A stretch of 64,000 nucleotides of DNA from assembly GCF_030161555.1 (NCBI RefSeq), contig NZ_BSUK01000001.1:2790001-2854000 (forward strand). The letters run 5' to 3'. Shown here in pieces: positions 33,770 through 47,873 of this stretch. This stretch comes from Luteimicrobium album (GTDB lineage: Bacteria > Actinomycetota > Actinomycetes > Actinomycetales > Cellulomonadaceae). How positions within the stretch are numbered: position 1 is the stretch's first letter; every line of letters begins with the position of its first letter. The translations under genes were made by a program, and so were the position numbers. A model generated the notes under the pieces. It made no database searches, was not told the origin of the DNA, and worked only from the letters and a program-made list of their open reading frames with translations.

Positions 33770-34581
33770 CCGACCAGCACCCCGACGACGTGCTCACCGC
33801 CGTGCTCCACGCGAGCGGCGCGACGGACGGCGACGAGCTGCCCGTCGTCCTCGTGCACGGGTTCCCCGTCGACCACCGCATGTGGGACGAGACGATCGAC
33901 CAGCTCGGCGTCGCGACCCTCGCGGTCGACCTGCCGGGGTTCGGCGACGCGCCCGACGCGACGGGCGAGCCGTCGGTCGAGGCGTTCGCCGACGCCGTCG
34001 CGACGGCCCTCGACGCGCACGGCGTCGGCCGTGCGGTGGTGGCGGGCATGTCCATGGGCGGCTACGTCGCGCTGGCGCTCGCCGAGCGACGTCCCGACCT
34101 GGTCGCCGGCCTCGCGCTCGTCGACACGAAGACCGTCGACGACGCGCCCGCCGCGCGCGAGAACCGCCTCCGCATCGCGGCCGAGGCGGAGGCGAGCGGT
34201 ACCGTCGACGCGGTCCGCGGCATGAGCGAGACCATGCTCGGCGAGACGTCCCGGCGCACCCGCCCCGACCTCGTCTCGACCGTCGCGGGCTGGATCGACG
34301 CGCAGCGGCCCGCCTCGGTCGCCTGGGCGCAGCGTGCCATGGCCGCCCGGCCCGACCGCACCGCCGTCCTCGAGGCGTACGAGGGGCCGGTGACCGTCGT
34401 CGTCGGGACGGAGGACGAGCTCACGCCCGTCGAGGACGCCGAGCACACGCTCGAGCACACGAGCGCGGCCAGCGACGCGGCTCTCGTGCTCGCGCCCGAG
34501 GCCGGGCACCTGGCGCCCCTCGAGGCCCCCGCGCACGTCGCGGGCGCGCTCGAGCGCCTGCACCGGCGAGCGTCAGCCTGA
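33766..34581 (+). CDS. Alpha/beta-fold hydrolase
   Basis: 271 residues. VVLVHGFPVDHRMWDE near residue 27, DLPGFGDA, nucleophile elbow GMSMGGYVAL near residue 94, acid in VVVGTEDELTP and histidine in PEAGHLAPLE. This is the 3-oxoadipate enol-lactonase / general esterase arrangement, but no aromatic degradation genes are nearby, so a specific role is not assigned. Co-transcribed with the preceding hydrolase. Confidence 0.88.
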   Translation: MTDQHPDDVLTAVLHASGATDGDELPVVLVHGFPVDHRMWDETIDQLGVATLAVDLPGFGDAPDATGEPSVEAFADAVATALDAHGVGRAVVAGMSMGGYVALALAERRPDLVAGLALVDTKTVDDAPAARENRLRIAAEAEASGTVDAVRGMSETMLGETSRRTRPDLVSTVAGWIDAQRPASVAWAQRAMAARPDRTAVLEAYEGPVTVVVGTEDELTPVEDAEHTLEHTSAASDAALVLAPEAGHLAPLEAPAHVAGALERLHRRASA

Positions 34582-34591
34582 TCCCGAGCGG

Positions 34592-34969
34592 TCAGGAGGG
34601 CCGGAGCGCGCGCTCGAGCGCCACGTCCAGGTCGACCGACTCGCCGTCCCGACCGCCCGCGCCCAGCACGAGCGGCGGGTCGCTCGGCACCGGTGTGGTC
34701 CCCGCCAGCCGCGCCCGGAGGCTCCGGGGCGCCGTCAGGACGTAGAACTCCCCGTCCTCGCCGACGGCGGCCGTCCGGTCCGCGCGCAGGTACCAGCCGT
34801 GCAGCGGCGTCCGGTACGAGCCGCGCCCGCCGTACGCCCGGACGCGCAGCGGCGCCGGGGCGATCCCGCGCTCGCGGGCCCGCTCGACGAACGATTCGAC
34901 CATCCGTCGCGCGGCAGCCGACTCGGCGGCCCGGCGGGCGTCGAGCCGCGCCGCGAGCTCGTGCGCCAT
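34592..34969 (-). CDS. Conserved hypothetical protein
   Basis: 125 residues. The N-terminal half is a charged Ala/Arg-rich helix; the C-terminal half is a compact domain with YGGRGSYRTPLHGWYLR and a VGEDGEFYVL segment. It starts 40 bases after the DivIVA-like gene on the same strand and is probably co-transcribed, so a link to cell shape or division is possible by context only. No family function recognised. Confidence 0.7.
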   Translation of the reverse strand: MAHELAARLDARRAAESAAARRMVESFVERARERGIAPAPLRVRAYGGRGSYRTPLHGWYLRADRTAAVGEDGEFYVLTAPRSLRARLAGTTPVPSDPPLVLGAGGRDGESVDLDVALERALRPS

Positions 34970-35009
34970 GCGCGCACGGCGGGCCCGCTCCTCGGAGGCG
35001 TCGGGCGCG

Positions 35010-36392
35010 TCAGGCGTGAGCCTGCTCCTCCGCCTCGTCCTTCACGGGCTCCCCGGCGTCGTCGGTGTCGTCCGCCGTCACGACGGTTGCCGCGGCGCGC
35101 GCGCGCTGGGCCCGGGTGCCCGACGCGGTCGGCGGCTTGGGCGGCAGCGGCGGGGTGAGCATCGCGGGCGTCTCGACCCGCTCGGACAGCAGCGCACGCA
35201 GCTCGTCGAGGTACGTCGTGATCGACTCGTGCTGGCGGCTGAGGTCCTGGAGCTGCCGCGTCGCTGCGAGGCGGTGCTGCTCGGCCTCGAGCGTCGCGTC
35301 CGCAACCGTCTGGTCGGCGAACGTGCGAGCATCCGCGAGGATCCGGTCCGCGTTGGCTCGGGCCGTCGCCAGCAGGTCCTTCGCGTACTCGTCGGACTCG
35401 CTGCGCACCTTCTCGGCGTGCTCGAGGGCCGCGGCCACGCGCTCCTCGGCCTCCGCGGCCTGCGACTCGGCGGCCGCGACGAGCGCCGCGGTCTCCTTCT
35501 GGGCGCTCGCGTGCCGCTCGGCGGCCTCACGCTCGACCTCCTCGCGCCGGGACACGATGGCCATCTCGGCCTCGGCGAGCGCGACGCGCGCCTTCTCGTG
35601 CAGCTCCTCGGTCTCCGCGGTGACAGCGGCCGCAGCCTCCTTGCCGGCGCGCTTCGCGTCCGCGAGCTGGCGCTCGGCCTCGGCGCGCGTCCGCTCGCGC
35701 AGCTCGCTGGTCTCCTTCTCCGCGGCCTCGCGCAGCGCCGTCGTCTCCGCGGCGACCTCCGCGCGCAGCGCCGCCGCCTCGTTCTCCGTCTTGACTCGGA
35801 GCTCGGTGGTCTCGCGCTCGGTGACCGCCTTGGCCTGCGCGAGCTCACGCTCGAGCGTGGTGCGGCGCTCGTGCTCCTCGGTGGCGAGCGCACTCTGGAT
35901 GCGGGAGGCCTCGCGCTCCGCGGACCCGACGAGCTCCTCCGCCCGCCGCTGTGCGTTCACGAGCGTCGTCTCGGCCTCGCTGGTCGCGGCCGATCGGATC
36001 TCGTCGGACTCGCGCCGCGCGTCGGCGACGAGCTCGGCGACCTCCGTCTCGGCGCGGTTGCGGATCTGTCCCGCGGCGAGGTTGGCGCGCGCCATGATGT
36101 CGGACGCCTGCTGGTTGGCCTGCGCGAGGATGTCCGAGGACTGCTCCTCCGCGGTCCGCAGGAGCTGCTCGATGCGGGAGCCCAGGCCCGAGTAGGACGG
36201 GCGCTCGACCTCGCGCGCCTGCCGCTGCGCGTCGGCGACCTCGGCAGTGAGCTGCTGGACCCGGACGTCGAGGGACTCGACCTGGCCGTGGGCCTCGTCG
36301 AGCGACTTCTCGAGGTTGGCGATGCGGTTGTCGACCAGACCGCGGTCGTAACCGCGCATGACGATCGGGAACAGGGACTGCTCGTCGGACAC
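35010..36392 (-). CDS. DivIVA-like coiled-coil protein
   Basis: 460 residues. The N-terminal FPIVMRGYDRGLVDNRIANLE resembles the DivIVA/GpsB membrane-targeting domain. Residues about 30-420 are an almost unbroken Ala/Glu/Arg coiled coil, and the C-terminus is proline- and acid-rich. Related actinobacterial proteins (Scy/FilP type) organise polar growth or a cytoskeleton. GTG 36392 was chosen because GGAGG lies five bases upstream; GTG 36404 and longer frames are less likely. Confidence 0.8.
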   Translation of the reverse strand: MSDEQSLFPIVMRGYDRGLVDNRIANLEKSLDEAHGQVESLDVRVQQLTAEVADAQRQAREVERPSYSGLGSRIEQLLRTAEEQSSDILAQANQQASDIMARANLAAGQIRNRAETEVAELVADARRESDEIRSAATSEAETTLVNAQRRAEELVGSAEREASRIQSALATEEHERRTTLERELAQAKAVTERETTELRVKTENEAAALRAEVAAETTALREAAEKETSELRERTRAEAERQLADAKRAGKEAAAAVTAETEELHEKARVALAEAEMAIVSRREEVEREAAERHASAQKETAALVAAAESQAAEAEERVAAALEHAEKVRSESDEYAKDLLATARANADRILADARTFADQTVADATLEAEQHRLAATRQLQDLSRQHESITTYLDELRALLSERVETPAMLTPPLPPKPPTASGTRAQRARAAATVVTADDTDDAGEPVKDEAEEQAHA

Positions 36393-36692
36393 GAAGACCT
36401 CCACGGGTGCGTGACGGCCGCACGCTACGTCCCCCGGACCGGCCGCGCGCCCACCTCCGCGCGCGAGCGGCTGCACCGGATCTGCCGGCTCGGTCGTGTT
36501 CGTACGGCCCGATTGGGAAGGATACATGGCGAGCCTGCGCCTGTGGAGGGGCCGTGAACGTCAGCGCCGAAGGGTGTGCGCGCGACCTCGTGGATCGGGC
36601 ATACGGGACGAGCCTCCGCGCGGCGCCCCTATCCTGAGGTGTCCCGCCCTGAGCCTCGAGCACCCTCGAGACCCCCGACCGGAAGGAAACGA
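36393..36692. other. Divergent promoter region
   Basis: 300 bases between the DivIVA-like gene and the membrane protein. TATCCT hexamers occur on the minus strand near 36511 and on the plus strand at 36630-36635, fitting one promoter for each side. No convincing small gene was seen. Confidence 0.4.
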
Positions 36693-37849
36693 GTGCCGTA
36701 CCGCATCATCGGGCTCGCCCTCGTCGTCCTCGGCGTGGTGTCCGCGGCCCTCGGCGTCGCCTCCGCGACCGTGTGGCGCGCCGACTCCACCGTCACCGCC
36801 AGCACCCACCCCGCCTCCGACGCGCCCACGCTCGTCACGACCGGCCCGGGCGTGCTCGGGCTCGTCGACGACAAGGTGAGCATCACGGCGCGCGCCGCGG
36901 ACGGCGGGGACGTCGTGATCGCCGTCGGCCGCGCCGACGACGTCGCCGGCTGGGTCGGCGACGACCCGGTCACCCAGGTGACCGGCATGACCGACTGGTC
37001 GACGCTCGCCACGAAGACCACGAGCGGCGAGGCGCCCAAGACGGCGCCCGACCCGTCGTCGTCGGACATGTGGGTCTCCTCGACGTCCGGCTCGGGCGAG
37101 GTGACGCTGCCGTGGACCGCGCGCGACGGCCGGTGGTCGGTGCTCGTGGCGGCCGTCGGGGACGACGCCCAGGCGCCGACCCTCGCCCTCACCTGGGACC
37201 GTGAGGTGACCACGCCCTGGCTGTGGCCGCTCGTGCTCGTCGGTCTGGTGCTCGTCGTCGTGGGGCTGGTCGTGATGTCCCTCGGCCGGCTCCGGACGCG
37301 CAACCGCCACCAGGAGGCGGTGCTCGCGGCCGCGCGGACCAACGCACCGCCCGCGCCCGCCCCGGCGGGCGTCGGCGAGGCCTCCCCGAGCACGACGACG
37401 ACCCTCACCCGGCGCGAGCTGCGCGAGCAGGCGCTGCGCGAGGCCCAGAACCAGCAGCGTCGTCGCGGCGGCCGGCGTGGCAAGACCGGTGATGAGGCCC
37501 CGCTCGACCCGGCGGCCGGCGTCCCGGCCCCGCCCGCCGACGAGCCCGCGACGTCCACCGTCGCGATCCCCGTGGACGAGACCGCGAAGGGTGCCGCCGA
37601 CGCGTGGCGCCGCCGCTGGAACGTCCCGGCCCGCATCCCGCCGATCCAGCAGCAGCCCGGTGCGCGGCAGCAGCCCGGTGCACCGAGCGCTCCGCAGGAC
37701 GTCTCTGGCCCGAGCGCCGGGTCCGCTGCGCCGGCCCCCGGGACCGCGCCGCACCCGGACCAGCCCGCGCCCCCGCCGGCGCCCCCGGCGTCCCCGGCTG
37801 GGACGACATCGTCGGCGGCGGCGAGCAGCGACGTCGAGCACGCAAGTGA
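36693..37849 (+). CDS. Two-pass membrane protein with proline-rich tail (frame break)
   Basis: About 385 residues. One hydrophobic helix at the N-terminus (IIGLALVVLGVVSAALGV), an extracellular Ser/Thr/Asp-rich domain, a second helix near residue 180 (WLWPLVLVGLVLVVVGLVV), then a cytosolic Arg-rich and Pro-rich tail. GTG 36693 follows GGAAGGAAAC. A one-base loss in the C runs between 37770 and 37795 is inferred because the alternative frame gives GWDDIVGGGEQRRRARK and a stop that overlaps the next gene as GTGA. Function unknown. Confidence 0.75.
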
Positions 37850-37881
37850 CCACCGCACCCCCACAGGACCGCGAGAACTCC

Positions 37882-38946
37882 ATGAGCAACCCCGTGAACC
37901 ACGACGCAGCAGCCCACGGCCGCCGGCCGCGCCCCGCGCGCCGGCTCGGCCGCCTCGCGCTCCCGACCACCGTCGCGGTCGCCGTCGGCCTGGTCGCGAC
38001 CGCGTGCGCGACCCCGGTGCCCAAGCCCACGCCTGAGGCGACCGTGACGCAGCCCGCGCTCAGTCTCGACCAGGACACCGAGATCCTCGGCAAGGTCGGC
38101 GACGTGCTCACCGTCGCGGACAAGAAGCGCGACTCGAAGGCGCTCTCGCAGCGCCTGTCCGGGCCGGCGCTCGCCATGCGAACCGCAGAGCTCCAGGTCG
38201 CCAAGGCCACGAAGTCCGACGACGACGTCACCGCGCTCCCCACCAAGGTGCAGACGGTCGTGGTGCCGACGTCGACGGCGTGGCCGCGAGCCGCGTTCGC
38301 GGTGTCCGCGCAGCCGTCGAACACCGAGCCGCCGCGCCTCATGGCGTTCGAGCAGAGCACCGCGCGCGACAACTACGCCCTCTGGGGCTGGGCGCGCCTG
38401 TTCCCCGGCATCACGATGCCGACGTTCGCCGCACCCGGCACGGGCAGCGCGGCGGTCGCGTCCGACGACGCGTCGCTCGTCCTCGCGCCCAAGTCGGCCG
38501 TGTCGCACTACGTGGACGTGCTCAACAAGGGCAGCAAGTCGAAGTACGCCACGAGCTTCGCCCAGGACGCGTTCCGCACGGGCCTGGCGACGAAGGCGGC
38601 CGGCCTCGACAAGAACAAGAACTTCAAGTCCGCGAAGGGCAAGTACGGCGAGACCTTCACCGCCGCGAAGTCGGCGCCCGTCGCGGTGCGTACCGCCGAC
38701 GGCGGCGCGCTCGTGATGGCGGACGCGTCCGCCGTCGAGAAGACGTCCGCCGAGTCGAAGGCCAAGATCGTCCCGTCGACCGCCGCGACCAAGGCTCTGT
38801 TCGGGGACGCCAAGCCCACGAACACGCTGGTCGTGACCTACCGCGACGTGTTCGCGCTGTACGTCCCGCCGGCCGGAGCGTCGGACACGAAGGTCACGGT
38901 CCTGGGCGTCGAGCACGTGCCGGTGAAGGTCGCCACGCACTCCTAA
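37882..38946 (+). CDS. Putative lipoprotein
   Basis: 354 residues from ATG 37882; GTG 37846, overlapping the upstream stop, is an equally plausible start. Basic N-terminus, hydrophobic segment and lipobox-like TAC before TPVPKPTPE indicate an exported lipoprotein. The mature part is Ala/Lys/Thr-rich with no recognised domain. Clustered with the membrane protein upstream, perhaps the same surface complex (inference). Confidence 0.78.
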   Translation: MSNPVNHDAAAHGRRPRPARRLGRLALPTTVAVAVGLVATACATPVPKPTPEATVTQPALSLDQDTEILGKVGDVLTVADKKRDSKALSQRLSGPALAMRTAELQVAKATKSDDDVTALPTKVQTVVVPTSTAWPRAAFAVSAQPSNTEPPRLMAFEQSTARDNYALWGWARLFPGITMPTFAAPGTGSAAVASDDASLVLAPKSAVSHYVDVLNKGSKSKYATSFAQDAFRTGLATKAAGLDKNKNFKSAKGKYGETFTAAKSAPVAVRTADGGALVMADASAVEKTSAESKAKIVPSTAATKALFGDAKPTNTLVVTYRDVFALYVPPAGASDTKVTVLGVEHVPVKVATHS

Positions 38947-38949
38947 GAT
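38944..38949 (+). promoter_or_regulatory. -10 hexamer of the thioredoxin/TPR gene (leaderless type)
   Basis: TAAGAT overlaps the stop of the lipoprotein gene and ends seven bases before ATG 38957. Confidence 0.5.
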
Positions 38950-38956
38950 GGTGGCC

Positions 38957-39894
38957 ATGAGCCAGCCGACCGGACCCTCGTTCGACGTGCGCGGAGCGGT
39001 GGACCTCTCCGCCCTCCAGCGGCCCACCGTCCCGCCCCCGGCGAGCCGGGCGGTGCGCCCGTCGCCGACGGCTACGTCGTCGACGTCACCGACGAGACCT
39101 TCCAGCGCCTCGTCGAAGACTCGGCCCGGTACCCCGTCGTCGTCCTGCTGTGGCTCCCCACGGACGAGGCCAACGCGACCCTCGCGCAGACGCTCGGCTC
39201 CCTCGCGACCCAGTACCGGGGGCGGTTCCTCCTCGCCCGCGTGGACGTCCAGGCCTACCCGTCGGTCGCCGCGGCGTTCCAGGTCCAGGGTGTGCCGACC
39301 GTCGTCGCGGTGCTCCAGGGCCAGCCGTTGCCGCTCTTTCAGGGGAACGCCTCGCCCGAGCAGATCCAGGGCGTCCTCGACCAGGTGCTCGCCGCCGCCG
39401 AGCAGAACGGCGTCACCGGCACCGTGCCCGCGGGCGACGGCTCGCAGCCCGAGGTCGAGCCGGAGCCCGTCGAGGAACCGCTGCCGCCGCTGCACCAGGA
39501 GGCGTACGACGCCATCGAGCGCGACGACCTCGACGCCGCCGTCGCCGCGTACACCAAGGCGATGAAGCAGGACCCGTCCGACGCCCTCGCGAAGGCGGGG
39601 CTCGCTCAGGTCGAGCTGCTGCAGCGCACCCGCGACCTCGACCTCCAGGCGGTGCGTGCCGCCGCGGCCGCCGACCCGACGAGCCTCGACGCGGCCCTCG
39701 ACGTCGCGGACCTCGACCTGTCCGGCGGGAAGGTGGACGACGCGTTCGGGCGCCTCATCGACCTCGTGCGCACCACGAGCGGGGACGACCGGGAGCGCCT
39801 GCGCAAGCGGCTCGTCGACTACTTCGAGATCGTCGGGACGCAGGATCCGCGCGTCGCGGCGGCCCGCCGAGCGCTCGCGAACGCGCTCTACTGA
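38957..39894 (+). CDS. Thioredoxin-fold/TPR co-chaperone, YbbN-like (frame break)
   Basis: About 312 residues. Thioredoxin-like domain (residues 30-150) with VVVLLWLPTDEANATLAQ where the CxxC would be, so it is redox-inactive at that site, and the cis-proline segment VQGVPTVVAV. The C-terminal half is TPR-like helices (AYDAIERDDLDAAVAAYTKAM). The layout matches YbbN/CnoX proteins, which act with chaperonins. Restoring one C in 39035-39039 joins the N-terminus to GYVVDVTDETFQ. Confidence 0.87.
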
Positions 39895-39901
39895 GCGTCG
39901 C

Positions 39902-39920
39902 GCGCCGTCGAGCACGGCGC
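39902..39920. terminator. Hairpin between convergent TPR and glgB genes
   Basis: GCGCCGT-CGAGC-ACGGCGC, seven-base stem and five-base loop, eight bases after the TPR stop and about 40 before the glgB stop. A 12-base perfect palindrome ACCTCGCGAGGT follows at 39923-39934. Confidence 0.5.
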
Positions 39921-39961
39921 CCACCTCGCGAGGTAGGCGTCCCCGCCGTACTACTTCGCGG

Positions 39962-42187
<2,226 letters not shown>

Positions 42188-42360
42188 GCCCACACCCTGC
42201 CACGCCCGCCCTGCTCTCGAAAGCGGACGACACGGCCCGACGAGGCACGATCCGGTCCGTGCCACCTGTGGGTCGGGCCGCCTTCCCCGAGGCTTTCGTG
42301 ATGGGGTGGACGACGGACCGGCACCGGCGGCACGGACGCCGTACGGAAGAGGAGGACTCG

Positions 42361-44650
42361 GTGGCGAACGCCCCACGCTCGATCGTGCGCTCAGAGCGCA
42401 GCAGCCACACCCCCACGAGCGCGCCCGACCCCGCGCTCGCCCCGGCCGAGGCGCGCCGCGGAGCCCGTGCGGTCCACCTGCGCGCCGGCGGCGTCTCGCT
42501 CGTGCTCGCGCTCGACGACGAGGCACGCCTGCCGCGCGTCGCGCACTGGGGCGAGGACCTGGGCCCGCTCGACGACGCCGGCCTCGACGCCCTCCGCGAG
42601 GTCACGCGCCTGCAGCCGATCGGCAACCCCGTCGACGGCGAGATGCTGGTGTCGGTCGTGCCGGAGCAGTCGTCGGGCTGGCTGGGGACGCCGGGTCTCG
42701 CGGGCAGCCGCCGGGGCGCCGGGTTCTCGACGTGCTTCACCGTCCGCGACGTCCGGCTCGAGCCCGCGCCGGCCGGCTGGGTGCACCGGCTCGTCGTCGA
42801 CGCGGACGACGAGGACGCCGGCCTGGGGCTCCGGCTCGAGGTCGAGCAGGCGGCGTCGGGCGTGGTGCGCCAGCGCGCGTCCGTGCGCAGCGAGCCTGGC
42901 GACCCGGTCCCGGACTACGCGCTCGAGCGCCTCCTCGTCGCGTTCCCGGTGCCCGGCCGGGCCACCGAGATCCTCGACTTCACGGGTCACCACCTGCGCG
43001 AGCGCAGCCCGCAGCGCACCGCGTTCACGCACGGGACGCACCTGCGCGAGAGCCGGCGCGGGCGGACCGGGTACGACGCGGCGTTCGTCCTGGCGGCGGG
43101 GACGGCAGGCTTCGGCCACCGCTCGGGCGAGGTGTGGGCGGTCCACACGGCCTGGTCCGGGAACCACGTGACGCTGGCCGAGCGGAGCTACCACGGCGTG
43201 AGCCTCGTCGCGGGCGGCGAGCTGCTCCTGCCGGGCGAGGTGGTGCTCGCCGCGGACGAGGACTACGCGGGCCCGTGGGTCTACGGCGCCTACGGCGTGG
43301 GGCTTGACGCCGTGTCCGCGCGGTTCCACGCGATGCTGCGCGCCCGCCCGGGGCACCCGCGCACGCCGCGCAAGGTCGTCGCCAACACCTGGGAAGCGGT
43401 GTACTTCGACCACGACCTCGGGCGGCTCACCGAGCTCGCACGGGATGCGGCCCGGGTGGGGGCCGAGCGCTTCGTGCTCGACGACGGCTGGTTCGGCGGG
43501 CGCCGCGACGATCGCCGCGCGCTGGGCGACTGGTACGTGTCCGACGACGCCTGGCCGGGCGGCCTCGACCCCCTGATCGAGGTGGTGCACGGGCTGGGGA
43601 TGGAGTTCGGGCTGTGGGTCGAGCCCGAGATGGTCAACGAGGACTCCGACCTGGCGCGGGCGCACCCGGACTGGATCATGGCGCCGGGGAGCGGCTCCCG
43701 GGGCGCGCGCGGAACCAGCAGGTGCTCGACCTCGGCAACCCAGACGCCTCCGCCTGGATCCTCGAACGGCTCGACGCGCTGCTCACCCGGTACCCGATCG
43801 CGTACCTCAAGTGGGACCACAACCGCGACCTCGTGGAGGCGGGGCACCGGGCGTCGGGCGTGCCCGGGGTCCACGACCAGACGGTTGCGGTCTACGCCCT
43901 GCTCGACGAGCTGCGACGGCGTCACCCTGGTCTCGAGATCGAGTCGTGCTCGTCGGGCGGCGGGCGCGTCGACCTCGAGATCCTGGCCCGCACCGACCGG
44001 ATCTGGGTCTCGGACTGCATCGACGCCGTGGAGCGGCAGCAGATCCAGGGCTCGACGAACCTGCTCGTGCCGTACGAGCTCATGGGCGCGCACGTCGGGG
44101 CGCCCGTGGCGCACACGACGGACCGGACGCTGCCGCTGTCGTTCCGTGGCGCGACCGCGCTGTTCGGGCACCTGGGGATCGAGTGGGACCTCACGTCGGC
44201 GTCCGAGGGGAGCTCGACGAACTCGCCGGCTGGGTCGCGACCTACCGCGAGCTCCGGCCCCTGCTGCACACGGGGACCGCCGTCCACGCGGACCTCGTGG
44301 ACCCCGCGTACGCGCTCCACGGGGTGGTCGCGCCCGACGGGTCGGACGCGGTCTTCGCGTGGGTCGCGACGGCGTCGTCGACGTCGTACCCGCCGCCCGC
44401 CGTCCCGCTGCCGGGGCTCGACCCGGCCGCCGTCTACCGGCTCCGGCCGCTGCTGCCGGACGCCCCGATCGAGGGCAACGCGAGCCGGTGGGGGGTCGAC
44501 CTGCCGTGGTGGGGCGCGGCGGGTGGTGCCCGCGCCACGGCGGGCGTCGTGGTGCCCGGATCGGTCCTCACCGACGTCGGCGTGGCGCTGCCGGTGCTGT
44601 TCCCCGAGCGGTCCGTGCTGCTGCGGGCTCAGCGGGTCCAACCCACCTGA
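42361..44650 (+). CDS. GH36 alpha-galactosidase (two frame breaks)
   Basis: Cytosolic enzyme that removes terminal alpha-galactose, as from raffinose or melibiose. About 763 residues: N-terminal beta-supersandwich, then a TIM barrel with [14 protein letters not shown], the nucleophile aspartate in LKWDHNRD near residue 485, [13 protein letters not shown], and the acid/base in VSDCIDA. GTG 42361 follows AGAGGAGGA; ATG 42301 is in frame. Breaks at GGGG 43686-43689 and 44207-44210. No signal peptide. It is divergent from glgB and convergent with mak, and no transporter is adjacent. Confidence 0.92.
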
Positions 44651-44662
44651 GCCGTGCACGTC

Positions 44663-46077
44663 TCAGGCCGTGGTGCGCTCGAGCACGCGGTCGACGCCCG
44701 CGAGCGGGATGCCCACCCAGTCGGGGCGGTTCCGCACCTCGTAGACCACCTCGTAGAGCGCCTTGTCGAGCTCGAGCGCGGCGAGGAGGTCGTCCTGCCC
44801 CGCGCCGCCCGGCGTCGGGGCGTCCCCGCCGCTCGCCGCCCGGTACGCCGTCCAGAACGCGTCCCGCGCGTCGGCGGCCCACCGGGTCCCGTGCGCGCGC
44901 CCGACGGCGGCCGCGTAGTCGAACGAGCGCAGCATCCCCGCGGCGTCGCGCAGGGCGAGGTCGGGGCGGGTCCGCTCGGCGACCGGCCGCAGCGGCTCGC
45001 CCTCGAAGTCGAGCACCCGCCAGCCGTCCGTCCCGTGCAGCACCTGACCGAGGTGCAGGTCGCCGTGGATGCGCTGGAGCCGCGGGAGCGTGTGCCGCTC
45101 ACCCGCCGCCGCCAGCGCGGCCTCCGCCCGGGCGTGCACGCGCGCGATCGCGTCCTCGCGCCGGGCCAGGATGGGCGCCTCGCCGGCCGCCCGCACCGCC
45201 CGCGCCCGCAGGTCGTCGACCAGCCATGCCGCGTCCACGACCGGACCCGTCCCGTACGCGCGCCGCAGGGCGGCGTGGAGCTGCGCGACGAGCGTCCCGA
45301 GCGCTCCCGCGTGCTCCGCGAACGACGCCGCCCGGCCCGCGAACGCGCACGCGAGCTCGAACCCGTCGTCGGCGCGCGGCACCAGCTCGGACAGGATCGC
45401 GAGGTGCAGCTCGACGGGCTCGTCGGAGGCGCCGGCCTCGTCGACCGACCACCACGCGAGCGGGCGCGGCACCCCGTGCCAGCCCGTGCGCGCGAGCGCC
45501 CGCGGGACGTCGAGGTCCGGGTTCGGCCCGGGCGCGACCGTCCGCAGGATCTTGAGGATCGCGCCGCCCGCCACCTGCGGCATCAGCACCGACGTGTTCG
45601 ACTGCTCGCCCGCGACCACGCGCGCGCCCGCGAGGTCGGGCTCGCCGTGCGTCCCCGGTGCGCCCCCGGGCACGCCGCCACCGTCCTCCCAGCGCGCCCC
45701 CGCGAGGACCGCCGCCCAGAACGCCCGGTGGCGTGCGCCGTCGTGCACGACGTGCTCGACGCCGTCGCGGACGAGCGTCCCGACGGCGCTCGCGGGCGCC
45801 GCCCGACCGTCCGTCGGGGCGGGCTCGACGACCACGGGCACGTGCAGGAGCGGTGTGCCGGCGGAGGCGGTGTCGTCGTCCGAGGCGCGCGCGACGTCGA
45901 CGAGCAGCGACGCCACACCGGGCGCGAGCGGGACCGTGCGCACGAGCCGCACGCGCGTCGCGACGCCCTTGACCGGGTACCAGCGCTGGGTCGGCAGCCA
46001 CGGCGCGAGGACCGGCACGACGGCCGCGGCGGGCACCGGCCCGACCGCGCCGTCGTGGGACTGCTCCGGGGGTGATG

Positions 46078-46081
<4 letters not shown>
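44663..46081 (-). CDS. mak: Maltokinase
   Basis: ATP-dependent kinase that makes maltose 1-phosphate for GlgE. 472 residues: N-terminal cap with [13 protein letters not shown], then a kinase-like fold with EQSNTSVLM, the catalytic loop [11 protein letters not shown] near residue 345 and metal motif [13 protein letters not shown] 46081 overlaps the treS stop (GTGA). In some actinobacteria it is fused to treS; here the genes are separate but coupled. Intact. Confidence 0.94.

Positions 46082-47869
<1,788 letters not shown>

Positions 47870-47873
<4 letters not shown>

Noticed and set aside
39062..39240. Separate short genes at the start of the thioredoxin/TPR region
   Set aside because: They are fragments created by the lost base at 39035-39039; one repaired frame explains all.
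39923..39934. ACCTCGCGAGGT palindrome as an operator
   Set aside because: It lies between two convergent genes where no promoter is expected; more likely chance or part of terminator structure.
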